Assembly: GCA_002699585.1 (NCBI GenBank) | Contig: PABP01000038.1 | Coordinates: forward strand, 434,001 to 498,000 | DNA: 64,000 nt | Direction of reading: 5' to 3' | Source of the DNA: Anaerolineaceae bacterium | GTDB lineage: Bacteria; Chloroflexota; Anaerolineae; Aggregatilineales; Phototrophicaceae | In this document: positions 17,113-26,213 of the stretch, in pieces | Layout of the letters: every line of letters starts with the position of its first letter | Position numbering within the stretch: position 1 is the first letter of the stretch | Program-made: the position numbers and the translations under genes | The notes under the pieces: model-generated | Seen by the model: the letters and a program-made list of their open reading frames with translations, nothing else | The model's database searches: none | Told to the model about the DNA's origin: nothing

Positions 17113-20100
17113 TTATTGCACGGTGAAAGTGCTCTCGTACTGTGAGGCAAAGCCGCCGTTGATGACGATGGCCAGCCGCAGCGTATAGGTCCCCGGCGGT
17201 AAAGGTGCCAGCCCTTCCAGACGACCATTGCTAACGGCATTGCCGTGGGCTGTCCCCAATGGCGTCCAGTCGGCGAACTGGCCACCGCGAATGTACAGGT
17301 GATAGAAATCGCCCTGACGCTCGTTGAACCAAGCTGTGCCGAGGATGTCGGTTGCGCCGCTGATGGTCGCACCATTGGCTGGCTGGGCAATAAAGGTCGT
17401 GATGACGCGATCCCCAACCTGATTATTCTGCTGATAGTTGAAGACCTCCGCCCAGCAGTCAATCGTGGGCAGGATAGCTAACCCAGCATTACGAGCATAA
17501 CGCTCAGCTTCCACACGGTCACCCTGGGAGGTGATGGGCGCACCAATGAAGAGCAATTCTTGCGCGCCGGACCCCAACGCCTGGGATTGCATCGACGAAG
17601 GTACATTGCAGTACTTGGGCGGCAGCGGCTGTTTATCCCCCGGTTGAAGCTGGAACTGAATGCTGGCGGCAACATTTTCAGGGATGGGGAAAACCAGCGA
17701 ACGGTAAACGCCAGGGCTGTATTCCGTCAGGGTGGTGTTGCCGGATGCCTGGATAACAGGCTGGTTCGGGTAGAACAGGTTGCCATCGGTATCGGGGATA
17801 CCGGGAGGGCCATCCAGCAGCCATTCGTTGATGGTGCCGCAGGATGTCGCCGGATCATTCAGGGTGCGGATATCACAGATGCGGGTCAGGGACATACCCT
17901 GGGGTGGATTGGGTTTGTCCTGTAAAAGCTGACCACCCACACGGAACACGTTGAGCACGCCCTGGTCGGCGTAGATGCTGTTCATCAGGGAGTTCCAGAT
18001 GGGGGCGGCACTGGTCAAGCCGCTGGAACGGCTGGACATAGGCGTACCGTCATTGTTACCGACCCAGATGCCAATGGCCACGTTCCGCGTAAAGCCAACA
18101 GTCCAGTTGTCTTTCCAATCGTCGGTGGTACCGGTCTTTGCCGATGACGCGATATCGGGCGTGTAGAGCGCGCTGTTGCTGCCCATAGCCGGGGTACGGG
18201 CGCTGTTATCGGACAAAATATCGGTGATGGTGAAGGCAATGCGCGGGTCCAACACCTGACGACCGAATCCGGTTGTGTCGACTGTGTTGGCTGTGAAGTT
18301 CCCGGCGTCCTGCGGACACCCATTTTCGTACTGGTAAACGATATTGTTGTCGCTATCGACCACACAGAGGATGGACGTCACAGGGACGTATGCGCCCTGA
18401 TTGGCGAACACGCTGTAGGCATTGGTCAGCTCGATGAGGGTGACTTCACCACCGCCAAGCGTCAATGACAGACCGTAGCGGCTGGCATCGGTGCCGAGGG
18501 ACTCGACGCCAAAGCGATTCATCAAGTCCAGCAGATAGTCGACACCGACCAGACGCAGCGTTTGTACGGCGGGCACGTTGTAGCTGTTGGCCAGGGCACG
18601 CCGCATGGTCAAGGGGCCATGATAAACGCGATCATAATTGACGGGCACGTAGGTATCCTGACCAGGAATGCCGATTTCCGTGCGTGTGTCCCAGATGACA
18701 TCAGCGGCGGTCAGGCCACGTTCCATTGCGGCACTGTAGGTGAAGGGCTTCATGGTACTACCGGGCTGGCGGAAAGCGGTCGCCACATTGACACGACCAT
18801 CAATCACGTTGCTGTTGTAGTCGATGCTGCCGACCATAGCGATGATTTCGCCCGTCAGCGGTTGGAGAATAACAGCCGCCGCGTTGCTTGCACCCAGGCT
18901 GCTAATATTGCTGATTTGGGTACGGATCGCCCCCAATGCCAGCGTGTTGATGTTCTGATCAATGGTGGTATAGACCGAGAAACCACCCCGCGCTAGTTCT
19001 TCTGGCGTGTAGCCGAGGTCAGTCATGAGGCGCTCGAACTCCGCCTGAGCATAGACTGTGAAGTGCGGCGCACGCAGCGAAGTCTCCGGTGTGATGAAGT
19101 TCAGGCCCTGGTTGAGTGCTTCCGTACGTTGGGCATCGGTAATGAAGCCTTCCTCGACCATTTCGCCGAGCACCAATCGCCAGCGGCTAATGACCGCATC
19201 CTGTACGACCGGATCGGGATTGAGCGGGTCGAGATTCGCCGGAGCTTGCGGCAACCCGGCCAATAAGGCAGCTTCGCCAATGGTCAAATCTTGTACGTCT
19301 TTGCCAAAGAATACAGTTGCGGCTGTTTGGGCACCATAGGCCAGATTGCCGTAGTAAATCTCGTTCAGGTAGAGTTCCAGAATTTCTTCTTTGGATTTAC
19401 GCTGGGTGAGCAGCATCGCCAGGATGATTTCCTCGACTTTACGCTGGACGCTGCGCTCGGCGCGTTTTTCAAAATCAAAGAGTACATTACGGACGACCTG
19501 CTGCGTAATCGTGCTACCACCGGGCGTCACTTCATCGGGTTCCGCACCAACAAACTGCAAGAAAGCTACTGTTGTTGCGCCAACATCAATGCCGGGATTG
19601 TCCCAGAAAGAGTCATCTTCAATAGCGATGGTGGCGTTGATGAGTGAATCCGGGAAGCGCTCGAAGGGCACGCTGGTACGACGCCCCTCACCAAAGGCCT
19701 CGAACAGCGAATTGCCGTAGCGATCCATGATGAAGGTGCTCTCGAAGGCCTGATAGTCATCGACGCGGGCTAGCTCAGCGTTCCACTGTTCTTCAATCTG
19801 CGGGATGAAAATCAAAGCAGCAGCGCCCGTCATAAGTGTGATACCCCCACAGAAGGTCACAATCAGCCCCAGCATGAGGTAGACGCAGCCCGGTCGCAAG
19901 CCCAGGATGCGGCGACGACGGCGACGGCGTGGCATCGGCTTGGGCGCTGGCTGCTGCGCAGGGGGACGATAGGCATTGGGGCGCGGGGCCGGATATGCAG
20001 CCTGAGGTGGCGTCGGAGGCCGTTGATAGTAGGCATCCTGCTGTGCGGGATTATTCTGCTGCACGGCTGGCATACGCGAGATGGTCGCCGCTGAGTTCTT

Positions 20101-20580
20101 TTGCTGTGGCATATCGGGGTTCGGGTCTAAGCCACCTGTACCGGGCAACGTTTCACGCGGGTCGGATGCACCTGGCTCATTGAACATGGGCATGGTGAGC
20201 ATCTTATGCGGGTCGTTGCGCTTAGAATGCGGACCGGGCTGGTCCTCTTTAGCGCGCGGCAGATGAAACGGCACATCGGCATCGTTGATGGTGTATTCGT
20301 CGGTATCGTCGTCAATCTCGACAGGCTCCGTAAAAGAGGCCGATTCATGCGGGGCCGTCATGGCGTTAAATTCGTCGATTTCTTCGATAGGCGCGACAGG
20401 CAACTCCACAGGGGGTGGCATATCTTCGGTGATGTCGAGCGAATCGGGATCGAAAGAATCGGGATCGATTTCTTCAAATTCGCCATCAATATAATCATCG
20501 CCAGGGCCGTTTATCGGCTCTTCCGGCGGAAAATCATCATGTTGTGATTCGTTTTCCGGCAAATCACGGTCATCGTGCAT
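17113..20580 (-). CDS. penicillin-binding protein 1A family transglycosylase/transpeptidase
   Basis: A bifunctional class A PBP that polymerises glycan strands and cross-links peptides. From ATG 20580 (Shine-Dalgarno GGAGAAC, preferred over TTG 20595) it has 1155 residues, longer than usual. Order: an acidic then Pro/Gln-rich cytoplasmic tail (1-217), a poly-Arg stop and membrane helix (about 230-260), the GT51 domain with catalytic glutamate in AIEDDSFWDNPG (about 320; the usual His reads Asn) and GGSTITQQVVRN, and the transpeptidase domain with STMK (S608), SYN (S666) and KTGT (K815). A C-terminal extension of about 300 residues follows, ending in an Ig-like fold (GLAPLPPGTYTLRLAIVING) as in PBP1C-type proteins. 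Confidence 0.95.
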   Translation of the reverse strand: MHDDRDLPENESQHDDFPPEEPINGPGDDYIDGEFEEIDPDSFDPDSLDITEDMPPPVELPVAPIEEIDEFNAMTAPHESASFTEPVEIDDDTDEYTINDADVPFHLPRAKEDQPGPHSKRNDPHKMLTMPMFNEPGASDPRETLPGTGGLDPNPDMPQQKNSAATISRMPAVQQNNPAQQDAYYQRPPTPPQAAYPAPRPNAYRPPAQQPAPKPMPRRRRRRRILGLRPGCVYLMLGLIVTFCGGITLMTGAAALIFIPQIEEQWNAELARVDDYQAFESTFIMDRYGNSLFEAFGEGRRTSVPFERFPDSLINATIAIEDDSFWDNPGIDVGATTVAFLQFVGAEPDEVTPGGSTITQQVVRNVLFDFEKRAERSVQRKVEEIILAMLLTQRKSKEEILELYLNEIYYGNLAYGAQTAATVFFGKDVQDLTIGEAALLAGLPQAPANLDPLNPDPVVQDAVISRWRLVLGEMVEEGFITDAQRTEALNQGLNFITPETSLRAPHFTVYAQAEFERLMTDLGYTPEELARGGFSVYTTIDQNINTLALGAIRTQISNISSLGASNAAAVILQPLTGEIIAMVGSIDYNSNVIDGRVNVATAFRQPGSTMKPFTYSAAMERGLTAADVIWDTRTEIGIPGQDTYVPVNYDRVYHGPLTMRRALANSYNVPAVQTLRLVGVDYLLDLMNRFGVESLGTDASRYGLSLTLGGGEVTLIELTNAYSVFANQGAYVPVTSILCVVDSDNNIVYQYENGCPQDAGNFTANTVDTTGFGRQVLDPRIAFTITDILSDNSARTPAMGSNSALYTPDIASSAKTGTTDDWKDNWTVGFTRNVAIGIWVGNNDGTPMSSRSSGLTSAAPIWNSLMNSIYADQGVLNVFRVGGQLLQDKPNPPQGMSLTRICDIRTLNDPATSCGTINEWLLDGPPGIPDTDGNLFYPNQPVIQASGNTTLTEYSPGVYRSLVFPIPENVAASIQFQLQPGDKQPLPPKYCNVPSSMQSQALGSGAQELLFIGAPITSQGDRVEAERYARNAGLAILPTIDCWAEVFNYQQNNQVGDRVITTFIAQPANGATISGATDILGTAWFNERQGDFYHLYIRGGQFADWTPLGTAHGNAVSNGRLEGLAPLPPGTYTLRLAIVINGGFASQYESTFTVQ

Positions 20581-20612
20581 AGGGTTGTTCTCCAAATGAT
20601 GGCGATCATCTT

Positions 20613-20640
20613 ATTCTATCAAGGTAACACAGGCGTACAA
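20613..20640 (-). promoter_or_regulatory. candidate promoter for PBP1A
   Basis: Minus-strand TTGTAC (20635-20640), 16-base spacer, TAGAAT (20613-20618), about 33 bases before the ATG. Moderate match. Confidence 0.4.
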
Positions 20641-20780
20641 TGGGCCACACGTTGTTTACCCCTTGCCTACCTGACGCAATCCCGTTGCTGACCAACGTGA
20701 TTTATTCAGTCGGCACTGCATCAAAATCATAGCACCATTTACACAGGTGGGAAGCATATTCAGTGGCAGGGTGCCAGGAC

Positions 20781-20808
20781 TTTGGTATGTGATTGGGTAC
20801 GTTATAAT
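20781..20808 (+). promoter_or_regulatory. candidate promoter for the uracil-DNA glycosylase gene
   Basis: A perfect TATAAT (20803-20808) 42 bases before the ATG, with a weak -35 (TTTGGT, 20781-20786) 16 bases upstream. Confidence 0.4.
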
Positions 20809-20850
20809 GGGATTCATTGGCATACAAAATGAAATAGAAAGATCCTTACG

Positions 20851-21456
20851 ATGACTGCAACGCCAGAAAAAACTGAAAAAATGCGCGCTATCAAGGATGA
20901 GGTTGTCAATTTGACCGAATCGCCCCTGTATGAATACCGTACGAGCAATAGTTACTTCCCGGTGATTGGCGAAGGCAGCCACGATGCCCGTATTATGTTC
21001 ATTGGGGAAGCACCGGGCGAAAATGAAGCCAAGACAGGGCGTCCGTTTTGTGGGGCCAGTGGCCGCGTACTTGATGAAATGCTGGCTAGCATCGACCTGG
21101 ATCGCAAATCAGTGTATGTCACCAATATCGTGAAAGATCGCCCGCCGAAAAATCGTGATCCTCAGCGTGATGAGATCGACCTCTATGCGCCCTTTTTGGA
21201 TCGCCAGATTGACATCATCCAGCCGGATGTTATCGCTACATTGGGCCGCTTTAGCATGGTGTGGATTTTAGACCGCTTTGGTTCTGAAAAATCCAAGCAA
21301 AAAATCAGCCAGCTACATGGCCAACTGATCCCGGTCACGGCTGGCTTCGGCGATGTGATGGTCATTCCGCTGTTCCATCCGGCGGCAGCCCTGTATCGTG
21401 CGGACCAGAAGCAAACGCTATTCGATGACTTCCAGGTCTTGAAAGAATTTGTTTGA
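20851..21456 (+). CDS. uracil-DNA glycosylase, family 4-like, without iron-sulfur cysteines
   Basis: A 201-residue uracil-DNA glycosylase that removes uracil from DNA in base-excision repair. Motif A reads IGEAPGENEAKTGRPFCGASG (split here: GEAPGENEA at 52-60, then GRPFCG), followed by VYVTNIVKDRPPKNRDP, and the catalytic HPAAALYRA at 176-184. Classical family 4 enzymes hold a [4Fe-4S] cluster by four cysteines in C-x2-C, CRPP and a later helix. Here these positions read SPLYEY, KDRPP and LYAP, and the only cysteine is C67 in the pocket loop. It therefore belongs to a cluster-free variant seen elsewhere in poorly characterised bacteria (recollection). Confidence 0.88.
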   Translation: MTATPEKTEKMRAIKDEVVNLTESPLYEYRTSNSYFPVIGEGSHDARIMFIGEAPGENEAKTGRPFCGASGRVLDEMLASIDLDRKSVYVTNIVKDRPPKNRDPQRDEIDLYAPFLDRQIDIIQPDVIATLGRFSMVWILDRFGSEKSKQKISQLHGQLIPVTAGFGDVMVIPLFHPAAALYRADQKQTLFDDFQVLKEFV

Positions 21457-21613
21457 TTGCGTCGGTTCGGCAAGCCTGAGCAGAGGGCTAAAAAGGCTGT
21501 AAAGATCAAAGCGGTTGCGTCCGTAGGCAGAGCAATGTTGCTGTATAATGGTGACAGCATATTCAATATGTTTTTCTTACGTTCATCGACTCAGTCTAAA
21601 GATAATTTGTGCA

Positions 21614-22207
21614 ATGCAACCAGATCATGAAAAGCCATATGTCCCTTATCCAAGCCCCTTCTGGCGGACAGTACTGCGTTTGCCGCTGCACCTGTATGCA
21701 CTTGGGTTGGGTAATCTCGTCGGGCTGATGCCCTTCCTGGTCTTGACCACCAAAGGCCAACGCAGCGGCCTACCACGCCATGCCGTGCTGGAATATCGGC
21801 GGCATGGCAGCAAATTTTATGTGCTGAGCGTGTGGGGATCACGCCCGTCATGGTACCAAAACCTGCTCGCCAACCCCAACGTGACGCTGCAATTGGGCGG
21901 CAGACAGATCGCTGCGAGGGCAACGCCCGTCACAGATGTACAGGAAATCGCACGGGCTGTTTACCGCTTCCGCAAAAATTCGCCATTTTATGCTGAATTA
22001 TTGGCGCGCATCAGCTCCGCTGAGGAAATCAACCTGGGGACGCTGGTCGATGTCTCCGGCGAATTTACAGTAGTGCGCTTCGACCCGCTCCAATCCGAGC
22101 CAGTCCTCAAGGGGATTGAAGCCTCGCGCTGGTGGGTCACATCCACTGCCATTATGGGCATCGCGCTGGCGAGCATCGGCTGGCTATGGAAACGTCGGCA
22201 CCGCTAA
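21614..22207 (+). CDS. deazaflavin (F420)-dependent nitroreductase-family oxidoreductase
   Basis: A 197-residue split-barrel protein of the Ddn/FDOR-A family (PF04075-like), which uses F420 or flavin to reduce quinones and nitro compounds. Signatures are FLVLTTKGQRSGLPRHAVLEY, FYVLSVWGSRPSWYQNLLANPNV and LQLGGRQIAARA. A C-terminal membrane anchor follows (about 172-190, WWVTSTAIMGIALASIGWLW) with a basic tail. I start at ATG 21614: the in-frame ATG at 21548 overlaps a perfect TATAAT (21544-21549), more likely the -10 element. F420 versus flavin use cannot be told from sequence alone. Confidence 0.87.
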   Translation: MQPDHEKPYVPYPSPFWRTVLRLPLHLYALGLGNLVGLMPFLVLTTKGQRSGLPRHAVLEYRRHGSKFYVLSVWGSRPSWYQNLLANPNVTLQLGGRQIAARATPVTDVQEIARAVYRFRKNSPFYAELLARISSAEEINLGTLVDVSGEFTVVRFDPLQSEPVLKGIEASRWWVTSTAIMGIALASIGWLWKRRHR

Positions 22208-22282
22208 ACTAGCGTGATTTTGTCGATACATGACTCTCTATCTACATTGACCTTCAGTGTGCTTTGACCAGAAAAGGCCGCT

Positions 22283-23209
22283 ATGCAAGACTTACAAGAG
22301 CAGGTCCGCCTGCTGCGAGAAATTCGCCTCGCCCTGCAAGAGAACGATTTTGCAAGGGCCATCGGCTATCTGGAGCGCATCGTAGAGATTGCCAAAGAGC
22401 GTGGCGATCTGAGTGCGGCGGCGCGGCATTTGGGGAACCTGGCACTCACCTATTATCGCGCTGGCCAGCCGGACCCGGCCCTGGCCAACTTTGAAGAAGC
22501 GCTGGTGTGCGCGCGGGAAGAAAACGACCGCCTGACAGAAAATGGCCTGCTGGGCAATATGGGCAATATTCTGCGGGAATTGGGTCGTTATGATGAAGCC
22601 ATGCGCTATCTGAACGAAGCACTCTTGATTGCGCAGGAAGTCGGTGACAAGCGCGGACGCGGCATCTGGCTGACAAACCTCGGCCTGGTGCATGATGACC
22701 TCGAACAGCCAGGGGTTGCATTTGATATGCACCAGCAAGCGGCAGACATCGCGCGGCAGTTGTTCGACCAGCCCAATGTGGCGCTGCGGCTAGGCCATAT
22801 GGGCAACAGCAAAGTCGCGCTTGGCCACTACGATGCGTCTTTGCAATATTTTTCCGAGGCGGCTGATATTTATGAACAACTGGGCCGCGATCAAGATCTG
22901 GCACTGCGGTTGGGGATTATCGGCAATTTGCACGCCCATATTGGGCGGCAAGAAACCGATCCAAATGCAGCCCGTGAGCACTTTCGGGCAGCATTGAACT
23001 ATTACGAGCGCACCCTCGGCCTAGCACGAGATATGGGTGACCCGATGAGCGAAGCTGAACTGCTGCGCAGCATCGGCCATGTGCTAATTGATGTGGGCTA
23101 TCATCAGGAAGCTGTCGGCTTTTTGGAAAATGCAGCCCATATTTTTGAGCAGATCGGAGACAAACAAAAAGCGAACCAGATTCGTTCGCTTTTGAGTCGT
23201 CTTAGTTAG
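22283..23209 (+). CDS. tetratricopeptide repeat protein
   Basis: A 308-residue all-helical protein made of about six or seven TPR units, for example the ones starting RHLGNLALTYYRAGQPDPAL, GLLGNMGNILRELGRYDEAM, LGHMGNSKVALGHYDASLQY and LRSIGHVLIDVGYHQEAV. The spacing and G-N/Y-A-L pattern match the LGN-type TPR subgroup, which binds peptide partners. There is no signal peptide and no fused effector domain, so this is a cytoplasmic scaffold of unknown partner. It ends 17 bases from the converging M50-like gene, with no clear terminator between. Confidence 0.9.
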   Translation: MQDLQEQVRLLREIRLALQENDFARAIGYLERIVEIAKERGDLSAAARHLGNLALTYYRAGQPDPALANFEEALVCAREENDRLTENGLLGNMGNILRELGRYDEAMRYLNEALLIAQEVGDKRGRGIWLTNLGLVHDDLEQPGVAFDMHQQAADIARQLFDQPNVALRLGHMGNSKVALGHYDASLQYFSEAADIYEQLGRDQDLALRLGIIGNLHAHIGRQETDPNAAREHFRAALNYYERTLGLARDMGDPMSEAELLRSIGHVLIDVGYHQEAVGFLENAAHIFEQIGDKQKANQIRSLLSRLS

Positions 23210-23226
23210 CAGCCGTTAGCTAGATA

Positions 23227-24015
23227 TTAATCACCGAGGGCATTGCGCCGCCGACCACTTACCGAAGCATAGGCGTGGTCAATCTCCTGGCGCAGTGGCT
23301 TATAAGCGCCATACCAGAGTGCAAACGCAAACATCATGACGGCCACCCCGGCCCAGGTAAACGCCACCAAATTCGGCGACATGCCGAAATTATTGGCGAA
23401 GGCAGCGGCATCGTTGGTAATCATGCCGCGTGATGCATCAGTGTTTTGAGTGAGGTAGAGCAAGTCGAACAGTGCTTCTAGCGCAGCTGAAATCGCCAGC
23501 ACATTGAGCAGGAGCATGTTCAGCAAAGTGGGGCCTTTGAGGCCAATGAAGCCGAGAATCGCCCCAAAAACGGTGCCAACGATGATAGCGACAGGCGCGC
23601 CGGTTTCATCTGGACGGGCGAAGAGCACGGTAAAGACCAGGATAAAGATGCCTAAAAAGAGCGCGATGCTGCGTGCATAACGGGCGAATCGGTTGCTGAA
23701 GAAAAACAGGGTTGAACCAAAAAGGGCCGCGCCCAGATAACCTGCTGGCAAGATCAAGGCACTATTGCCACCGACAGTGCGCGCTAAACCACTGCCGTTG
23801 GCAGATACTACAAACGATTGGACACTGCCTCCGGTGACAATCGCCGCCAGCGCATGCCCTGCTTCGTGGATATAGGTCACGAACAAATTAATCGGATACA
23901 GGATGACGCTGAGTTCCGGTATATTCCACAAAAAATAGACCAAGATCATCGCCACAACACTAATAAGCAATGCACGTCGACGGAAATTTTTGGGCTTTTC
24001 AACGATCAAGCTCAT
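23227..24015 (-). CDS. M50-like membrane metallopeptidase
   Basis: A 262-residue polytopic protein with the zinc motif HEAGH (H50, E51, H54) inside NLFVTYIHEAGHALAAIVTGG, next to a second hydrophobic segment, as in the peptidase M50B-like family. I count about seven hydrophobic segments. These proteins resemble site-2 proteases but the usual third ligand motif (LDG-type) is not obvious, so activity may differ. The C-terminus is basic. No operon partner. The start region is divergent from the USP-DUF389 gene, with a 262-base shared upstream region. Confidence 0.85.
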   Translation of the reverse strand: MSLIVEKPKNFRRRALLISVVAMILVYFLWNIPELSVILYPINLFVTYIHEAGHALAAIVTGGSVQSFVVSANGSGLARTVGGNSALILPAGYLGAALFGSTLFFFSNRFARYARSIALFLGIFILVFTVLFARPDETGAPVAIIVGTVFGAILGFIGLKGPTLLNMLLLNVLAISAALEALFDLLYLTQNTDASRGMITNDAAAFANNFGMSPNLVAFTWAGVAVMMFAFALWYGAYKPLRQEIDHAYASVSGRRRNALGD

Positions 24016-24195
24016 GGATGCTACGACCTCAATTTATGCGCTTGTTTTAGTATACGTTATACGCTCCCCCTACGTTACGCCCATATTGTAAAACGCACGT
24101 AAATTCCCCATGACGAAAAACCGCCATCATTACTTTATGTAACGACATACGTTGAACATTGATGTTACATTGTAGTTTTCGTGCAGTTCGTACAT

Positions 24196-24209
24196 GGGAC
24201 AATTGTCCC
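24196..24209. promoter_or_regulatory. perfect 14-base palindrome upstream of the USP-DUF389 gene
   Basis: GGGACAATTGTCCC is a perfect inverted repeat 69 bases before the start at 24278. It is a plausible operator for a dimeric regulator. No regulator gene is adjacent. Confidence 0.45.
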
Positions 24210-24277
24210 GTTGTGCTTGCTGGTAAAACTGGTTAGCATCGGAAGCTGCTGTAAGACTTTTCGAAAGAATTTGATTG

Positions 24278-26143
24278 ATGGTCACTTACGCACCTAAAGT
24301 CAATACACAAGTCAATAGCGTTGATGCAATCTCGGCATTAGCTAATACACAGCGGATTCTGATCCCAGTCGCCAGCCCGGATACGGCCCCGGCGTTGGCT
24401 TCACTTGCCCAGCGAATCATGTTCGATACAGGTGGCACGATCATTCTGTTACATGTCATCGCGGTAACGGATGATTCCGGGCCGCTCATTGTTCCGGCTT
24501 TTAACACGGTGCTGGATTATCTGAATCGCAGCGGTGGCAAAGTCACTACGGAATTCCTCACGCGGCGAGCGGATAGCATCGCTGAAGGCATCCTGGAAGT
24601 TGCCACAGAACTGCAAATCGGCATGATCTTGCTCGGCCTGAGCTACTCCGTACGCGGCCAGGTGGAATTGGGTTCCGTGGCGGAGACTGTCGCCAGACGC
24701 GCGCCCTGCGATGTGATGGTCTCGCGCAGCCCGATAAATGCCAGCATTGAGCGCATTGTGGTCCCTGTGGGTGGCTCGATTGCCTCGCAGGTCATCTTGC
24801 AGATGGGCGTCCGCCTATCCCAGGGCATGAAGCGCCCAATGGACGCGGTCCATATCTACAGCACGTCCAATGAGGATGATGCCAAGCTACACGTCAAGAA
24901 GCTGCTGCATACCATCCCCCACAGTGAGGATGTCAACGTCAAGGCTGTGCGCGGCATCAACATTGCCGATGCGGTGCTCGAAGAAACGGCTGAAACCGAC
25001 CTGATGATCGTCGGGTTTTCCGAACGCAATCCGATTGAACGCTGGCTGTATGGCAACACCCCGCAACGCATCCTTGACCGCGCTTTGGGCCCGGTGCTGA
25101 TGGTGTCACGGGCGATTGATAACCCCAACATTCAGTCAAGGGCGCAACGACGCATCAACTGGTCACGACCCGAATTGACGGAGAGTGAGCAAGATCAAAT
25201 TGTGTGGCTGGCAAAGGATACAGTGCTGCCCACGATCGACTATGTGGTCCTGCTACTGGTCGCTGCCGTGTTGGCGTCTTTGGGCCTGTTGATGAGCAGT
25301 TCCGCCGTTATTATCGGTGCGATGCTGGTCGCCCCATTGATGCAGCCGATTATCTCCCTGGCGGTGGGGCTGTGTACAGCACGGCTGGGCCTAATGCGGC
25401 AAGCGCTGGTCACGATCTCTTTAAGCGCCTTCTCGGTCATCCTGGTGGGCGTGTTCGCTGGCATTGTTGTGCAGCAAGGCAGCGTAACGGCGGAAATGCT
25501 GGCGCGGGCCTATCCGTCGCTGCTGGATGCAGGTGTCGCGCTAGCGGCGGGGTTCATCGGGGCTTATGCGACGGCGCGAAAGGACATCCCGGCAGCCCTG
25601 GCAGGCGTGGCTATTGCCGCTGCGTTGGTACCGCCGATCTGTACAGTAGGTTTGGCAATCTCGCTCGGTGAAATGCGCGTGGCGATGGGTGCAGGCTTGC
25701 TGTTCATCACCAACCTAGTCTCTATCACGATCATCGGCGCGGTGGTGTTCTACTGGCTAGGCTTACGCCCAACCCGCATCGAAGATCGCTCACGCCGTAT
25801 GCGTTACGCGGTCATCCTGGCGGGCATCGCCGCCACGTTCATCGGCATTGGTGCCCTGCTCAACGTCACCCATCAACCGGGGCTGGAAAAACTCTCAGTT
25901 GATCGGCTGGATACGATATTTGAACCTGCCGAAGTGATTAACCTGAACATCCGGCAGCAGACAGATTCGACACTGGTGGTGGCAACTGTCCGTACCGCCG
26001 GGGAAATCTCGCAAGAAACGGTTAAGATGGCACAACTGATGGTCAGCGAAGAATTAGGCGACAACGCCCGCCTGCGCATCATCATCCAACGTGTAATCGA
26101 AGGCGTCACAGATAACACGTCTGAGCCGCAACAATTCCGTTAA
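24278..26143 (+). CDS. tandem universal-stress-domain / DUF389 membrane protein
   Basis: A 621-residue fusion. Residues about 15-150 and 155-290 are two UspA-like domains (RILIPVASPDTA...GMILLGLSYSVRG; IERIVVPVGGSIASQ...DLMIVGFSERN). The C-terminal half is the DUF389/TIGR00341 membrane domain with about seven helices and the hallmarks SSSAVIIGAMLVAPLMQPI and ATARKDIPAALAGVAIAAALVPP. A soluble tail of about 90 residues closes it. The cytoplasmic USP pair probably senses a nucleotide or stress signal and gates the membrane part, whose substrate is unknown. I start at ATG 24278, since TTG 24275 immediately before it is less likely. Confidence 0.9.
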   Translation: MVTYAPKVNTQVNSVDAISALANTQRILIPVASPDTAPALASLAQRIMFDTGGTIILLHVIAVTDDSGPLIVPAFNTVLDYLNRSGGKVTTEFLTRRADSIAEGILEVATELQIGMILLGLSYSVRGQVELGSVAETVARRAPCDVMVSRSPINASIERIVVPVGGSIASQVILQMGVRLSQGMKRPMDAVHIYSTSNEDDAKLHVKKLLHTIPHSEDVNVKAVRGINIADAVLEETAETDLMIVGFSERNPIERWLYGNTPQRILDRALGPVLMVSRAIDNPNIQSRAQRRINWSRPELTESEQDQIVWLAKDTVLPTIDYVVLLLVAAVLASLGLLMSSSAVIIGAMLVAPLMQPIISLAVGLCTARLGLMRQALVTISLSAFSVILVGVFAGIVVQQGSVTAEMLARAYPSLLDAGVALAAGFIGAYATARKDIPAALAGVAIAAALVPPICTVGLAISLGEMRVAMGAGLLFITNLVSITIIGAVVFYWLGLRPTRIEDRSRRMRYAVILAGIAATFIGIGALLNVTHQPGLEKLSVDRLDTIFEPAEVINLNIRQQTDSTLVVATVRTAGEISQETVKMAQLMVSEELGDNARLRIIIQRVIEGVTDNTSEPQQFR

Positions 26144-26160
26144 GGTCAACGTAGCAAACG

Positions 26161-26197
26161 AAAAACGCCAGTCACTCGCATGAGGGCTGGCGTTTTT
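26161..26197. terminator. bidirectional terminator
   Basis: Eleven-base perfect stem AAAAACGCCAG/CTGGCGTTTTT (26161-26171 with 26187-26197). It serves the USP-DUF389 gene on the plus strand and the metal ABC operon on the minus strand. Confidence 0.82.
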
Positions 26198-26213
26198 AAT
26201 TCAGGCTGTTGGT

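Noticed and set aside
19058-19339. Plus-strand open frames opposite PBP1A
   Set aside because: Antisense shadows of a strongly supported gene, with no ribosome-binding sites or family signal.
21548-21613. Longer N-terminus of the deazaflavin oxidoreductase
   Set aside because: The ATG at 21548 overlaps a perfect TATAAT, and the added residues match nothing in the family.
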